Source: Verrucomicrobiota bacterium
GTDB taxonomy: Bacteria; Verrucomicrobiota; Lentisphaeria; Victivallales; Victivallaceae
Assembly (NCBI GenBank): GCA_023459755.1
Contig: JAEWSS010000023.1
Coordinates: 1-6,163 of the forward strand
Reading direction: 5' to 3'
Length of the DNA: 6,163 bases
Shown one piece after another: positions 5,895 to 6,163 of this stretch. The position numbers and the translations under genes were made by a program. Numbering within the stretch: the first letter of the stretch is position 1; each line of letters starts with the position of its first letter. Below the pieces are notes generated by a model. That model saw only the letters and a program-made list of their open reading frames with translations, did not search any database and was not told the origin of the DNA.

Positions 5895-6163
5895 TCAGTC
5901 GGAAACCGACCCGGGGACGCTGACATTATTCCGTTCGCATCCCGGAGTCTCCGCCAGCCGCAGCGAACGGAAAAAACACCATAGAAACGGCAGACAGCTG
6001 AGGAATGCCAGCAGATCGGAGAGCGGCTGGGTGGCCAGCAGACCGTTCAGCCCGAATTTTGTCGGCAGCAGCAGGATCAGCGGAATAAAATAAATTCCCT
6101 GGCGGGTCGATGAGATGAAAACCGCCTGCGACGCTTTGCCGATCGATTGGAACAGCATGTTGC
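5895..6163 (-). CDS. MATE-family multidrug/Na+ (or H+) antiporter, C-terminal end only
   Basis: About 89 codons are visible; the gene enters from the right edge and stops with TGA at 5895-5897. MATE proteins are 12-helix inner-membrane exporters of drugs and metabolites driven by Na+ or H+. The text MLFQSIGKASQAVFISSTRQGIY, then FIPLILLLPTKFGLNGLLATQPLSDLLAFL, matches the characteristic last-helices pattern of NorM/DinF-like members: the FQSIGKA...SRQG loop, a hydrophobic helix, an aspartate-bearing LLATQPLSDLLAF segment and a final helix. A ~20-residue polar tail follows. The ATG at 6158 is internal because the reading frame is open to the edge and the rest of a ~450-residue protein is missing. 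It converges on the araC-type gene with only 19 bp between stop codons, and I see no good terminator there. Substrate cannot be inferred. Confidence 0.85.
   Translation of the reverse strand, partial: NMLFQSIGKASQAVFISSTRQGIYFIPLILLLPTKFGLNGLLATQPLSDLLAFLSCLPFLWCFFRSLRLAETPGCERNNVSVPGSVSD

Noticed and set aside
5192..5926. 244-codon open frame on the - strand, and the overlapping 211-codon frame at 4980-5615
   Set aside because: Both are antisense to the AraC-type gene, which has complete cupin and helix-turn-helix motifs. Their compositions are Arg/Pro-rich or His/Gln-rich and uninformative.

Overview
This window reads as ordinary chromosomal DNA from a free-living or gut-type bacterium. 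It has GC-rich coding sequence, AT-rich intergenic control regions and compact, alternating gene orientation. I see no mobile element, CRISPR array, RNA gene or phage gene. A ThuA-family enzyme paired with a divergent AraC/cupin regulator, plus a stand-alone LarA-type racemase, would fit an anaerobic carbohydrate user. Lentisphaerota/Victivallis-like or a related PVC lineage is my guess, made from gene content alone and at low confidence.

Layout from left to right. (1) The C-terminal ~80% of an RND (AcrB/HAE1-type) multidrug efflux pump occupies 1-2427 on the + strand. It is cut by the window edge and ends in a strong intrinsic terminator at 2448-2491. (2) A convergent nickel-pincer LarA lactate racemase lies at 2511-3839 on the - strand. 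Every cofactor and catalytic residue I remember from the Lactiplantibacillus plantarum enzyme is present, all at one constant offset of 14. Its short leader contains an 18-bp palindrome just upstream of the start codon. (3) A ThuA-domain protein lies at 4022-4807 on the - strand and is closed by its own terminator at 3971-4002, so larA and the ThuA gene are probably separate transcription units. (4) A dense 150-bp divergent control region spans 4808-4957. (5) An AraC-family regulator with an intact metal-type cupin sensor domain lies at 4958-5875 on the + strand. (6) The C-terminal end of a MATE-family exporter lies at 5895-6163 on the - strand, convergent with the regulator and cut by the right edge.

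The most interesting part is the ThuA/araC intergenic region. Two plausible back-to-back promoters use the same self-complementary TTGCAA as their -35 element. A 19-bp perfect inverted repeat fills the spacer of the ThuA-gene promoter. The 9-mer ATTTTTCAG recurs three times between the ThuA start codon and that palindrome, with two copies exactly 22 bp apart, near the half-site period of AraC proteins. The simplest reading is that the AraC/cupin protein senses a small ligand, probably a sugar or sugar derivative, and controls the ThuA gene and perhaps itself. This is inference from arrangement, not from data. I found no clear sign of a new defence, mobile or otherwise undescribed multi-gene system.
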